Assembly: GCA_937911265.1 (NCBI GenBank)
Contig: CALDRG010000010.1
Span: 1 to 22,578 of the forward strand
From: Thalassarchaeum sp002495735
GTDB lineage: Archaea; Thermoplasmatota; Poseidoniia; Poseidoniales; Thalassarchaeaceae
Length of the DNA: 22,578 bases
Direction: 5' to 3'
A model generated the notes under the pieces. The model did not search any database and was not told where the DNA came from. It was given only the letters and a program-made list of their open reading frames with translations. Positions 22,498 to 22,578 of this stretch are shown in pieces. The translations under genes were made by a program, and so were the position numbers. The first letter of the stretch is position 1. Each line of letters begins with the position of its first letter.

Positions 22498-22578
22498 TTA
22501 CTCTTCGTTCCTGTGCCAGTTCTCAGGCAGGCTCAATGGATCGATTATATCGTCCGCCCCTATCGTCTCGATTAGCCT
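22498..22578 (-). CDS. C-terminal end of a minus-strand gene (N-terminus beyond the window)
   Basis: The last 26 codons plus a TAA stop are present, and the frame is open to the window edge. The residues read IETIGADDIIDPL and end PENWHRNEE, a normal soluble-protein composition. The stop codon sits immediately beside the stop of the convergent 39-residue zinc-ribbon gene, with no gap. Too little is visible to name a family. Confidence 0.65.
   Translation of the reverse strand, partial: RLIETIGADDIIDPLSLPENWHRNEE

Overview
The window looks archaeal and most like a planktonic marine euryarchaeon of the Marine Group II / Candidatus Poseidoniales type (Thermoplasmatota). This is an inference from gene content, not from a marker search. 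Clearly archaeal genes are peptide chain release factor aRF1 (NIKS, YxCxxxF and GGQ motifs), an archaeal-type UMP kinase and a DUF2116-like zinc-ribbon membrane protein. They sit beside many genes with bacterial-looking sequences: a branched-chain-type 2-oxoacid dehydrogenase complex, LipA, LipB, FolB, a FolM-like reductase and ArgS. Large calcium-binding-repeat surface proteins and a secreted M28 peptidase also fit that lineage. Genes are tightly packed, often with 1-30 base gaps or ATGA overlaps. Several first genes have TATA-like boxes about 25-29 bases before the start codon, which suggests leaderless mRNAs.

Region 1 (1-5515, minus strand) encodes two exported proteins. Upstream is a 977-residue type I membrane protein with repeated beta domains and a very acidic cytoplasmic tail. 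Downstream is a thrombospondin-type-3-like protein with about 16 Asp-rich repeats, cut by the left edge. Region 2 (5516-6981) holds tRNA-Leu(UAA) on the plus strand, converging on a minus-strand pair: a FolM-like pteridine reductase and FolB. The divergent promoter region between that pair and lipA contains a perfect 7-3-7 inverted repeat.

Region 3 (6982-17142, plus strand) is a long operon-like run: lipA, E1-alpha, E1-beta, E2, E3, lipB, a class V aminotransferase-fold protein, ubiX and a membrane-anchored M28 peptidase. The first six make a self-contained unit. LipB transfers octanoate to the E2 lipoyl domain, LipA inserts sulfur, E1 and E2 oxidise and transfer the acyl group (probably from branched-chain 2-oxoacids), and E3 re-oxidises the lipoamide.

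Region 4 (17124-20604, minus strand) is aRF1, argS and a peroxiredoxin, with 4 and 24 base gaps. The peroxiredoxin end overlaps the M28 gene end by 19 bases. Region 5 (20701-22497, plus strand) is pyrH, a DUF2116-like protein, a two-helix secreted-domain protein of unknown function and a 39-residue zinc ribbon. The final 81 bases are the C-terminal end of another minus-strand gene.

No insertion sequence, prophage, CRISPR array or rRNA was seen. The less familiar material is the surface-protein pair, the YxxxR substitution in the FolM-like enzyme, the palindromes in the divergent promoter regions, and the small membrane/zinc-ribbon genes after pyrH.
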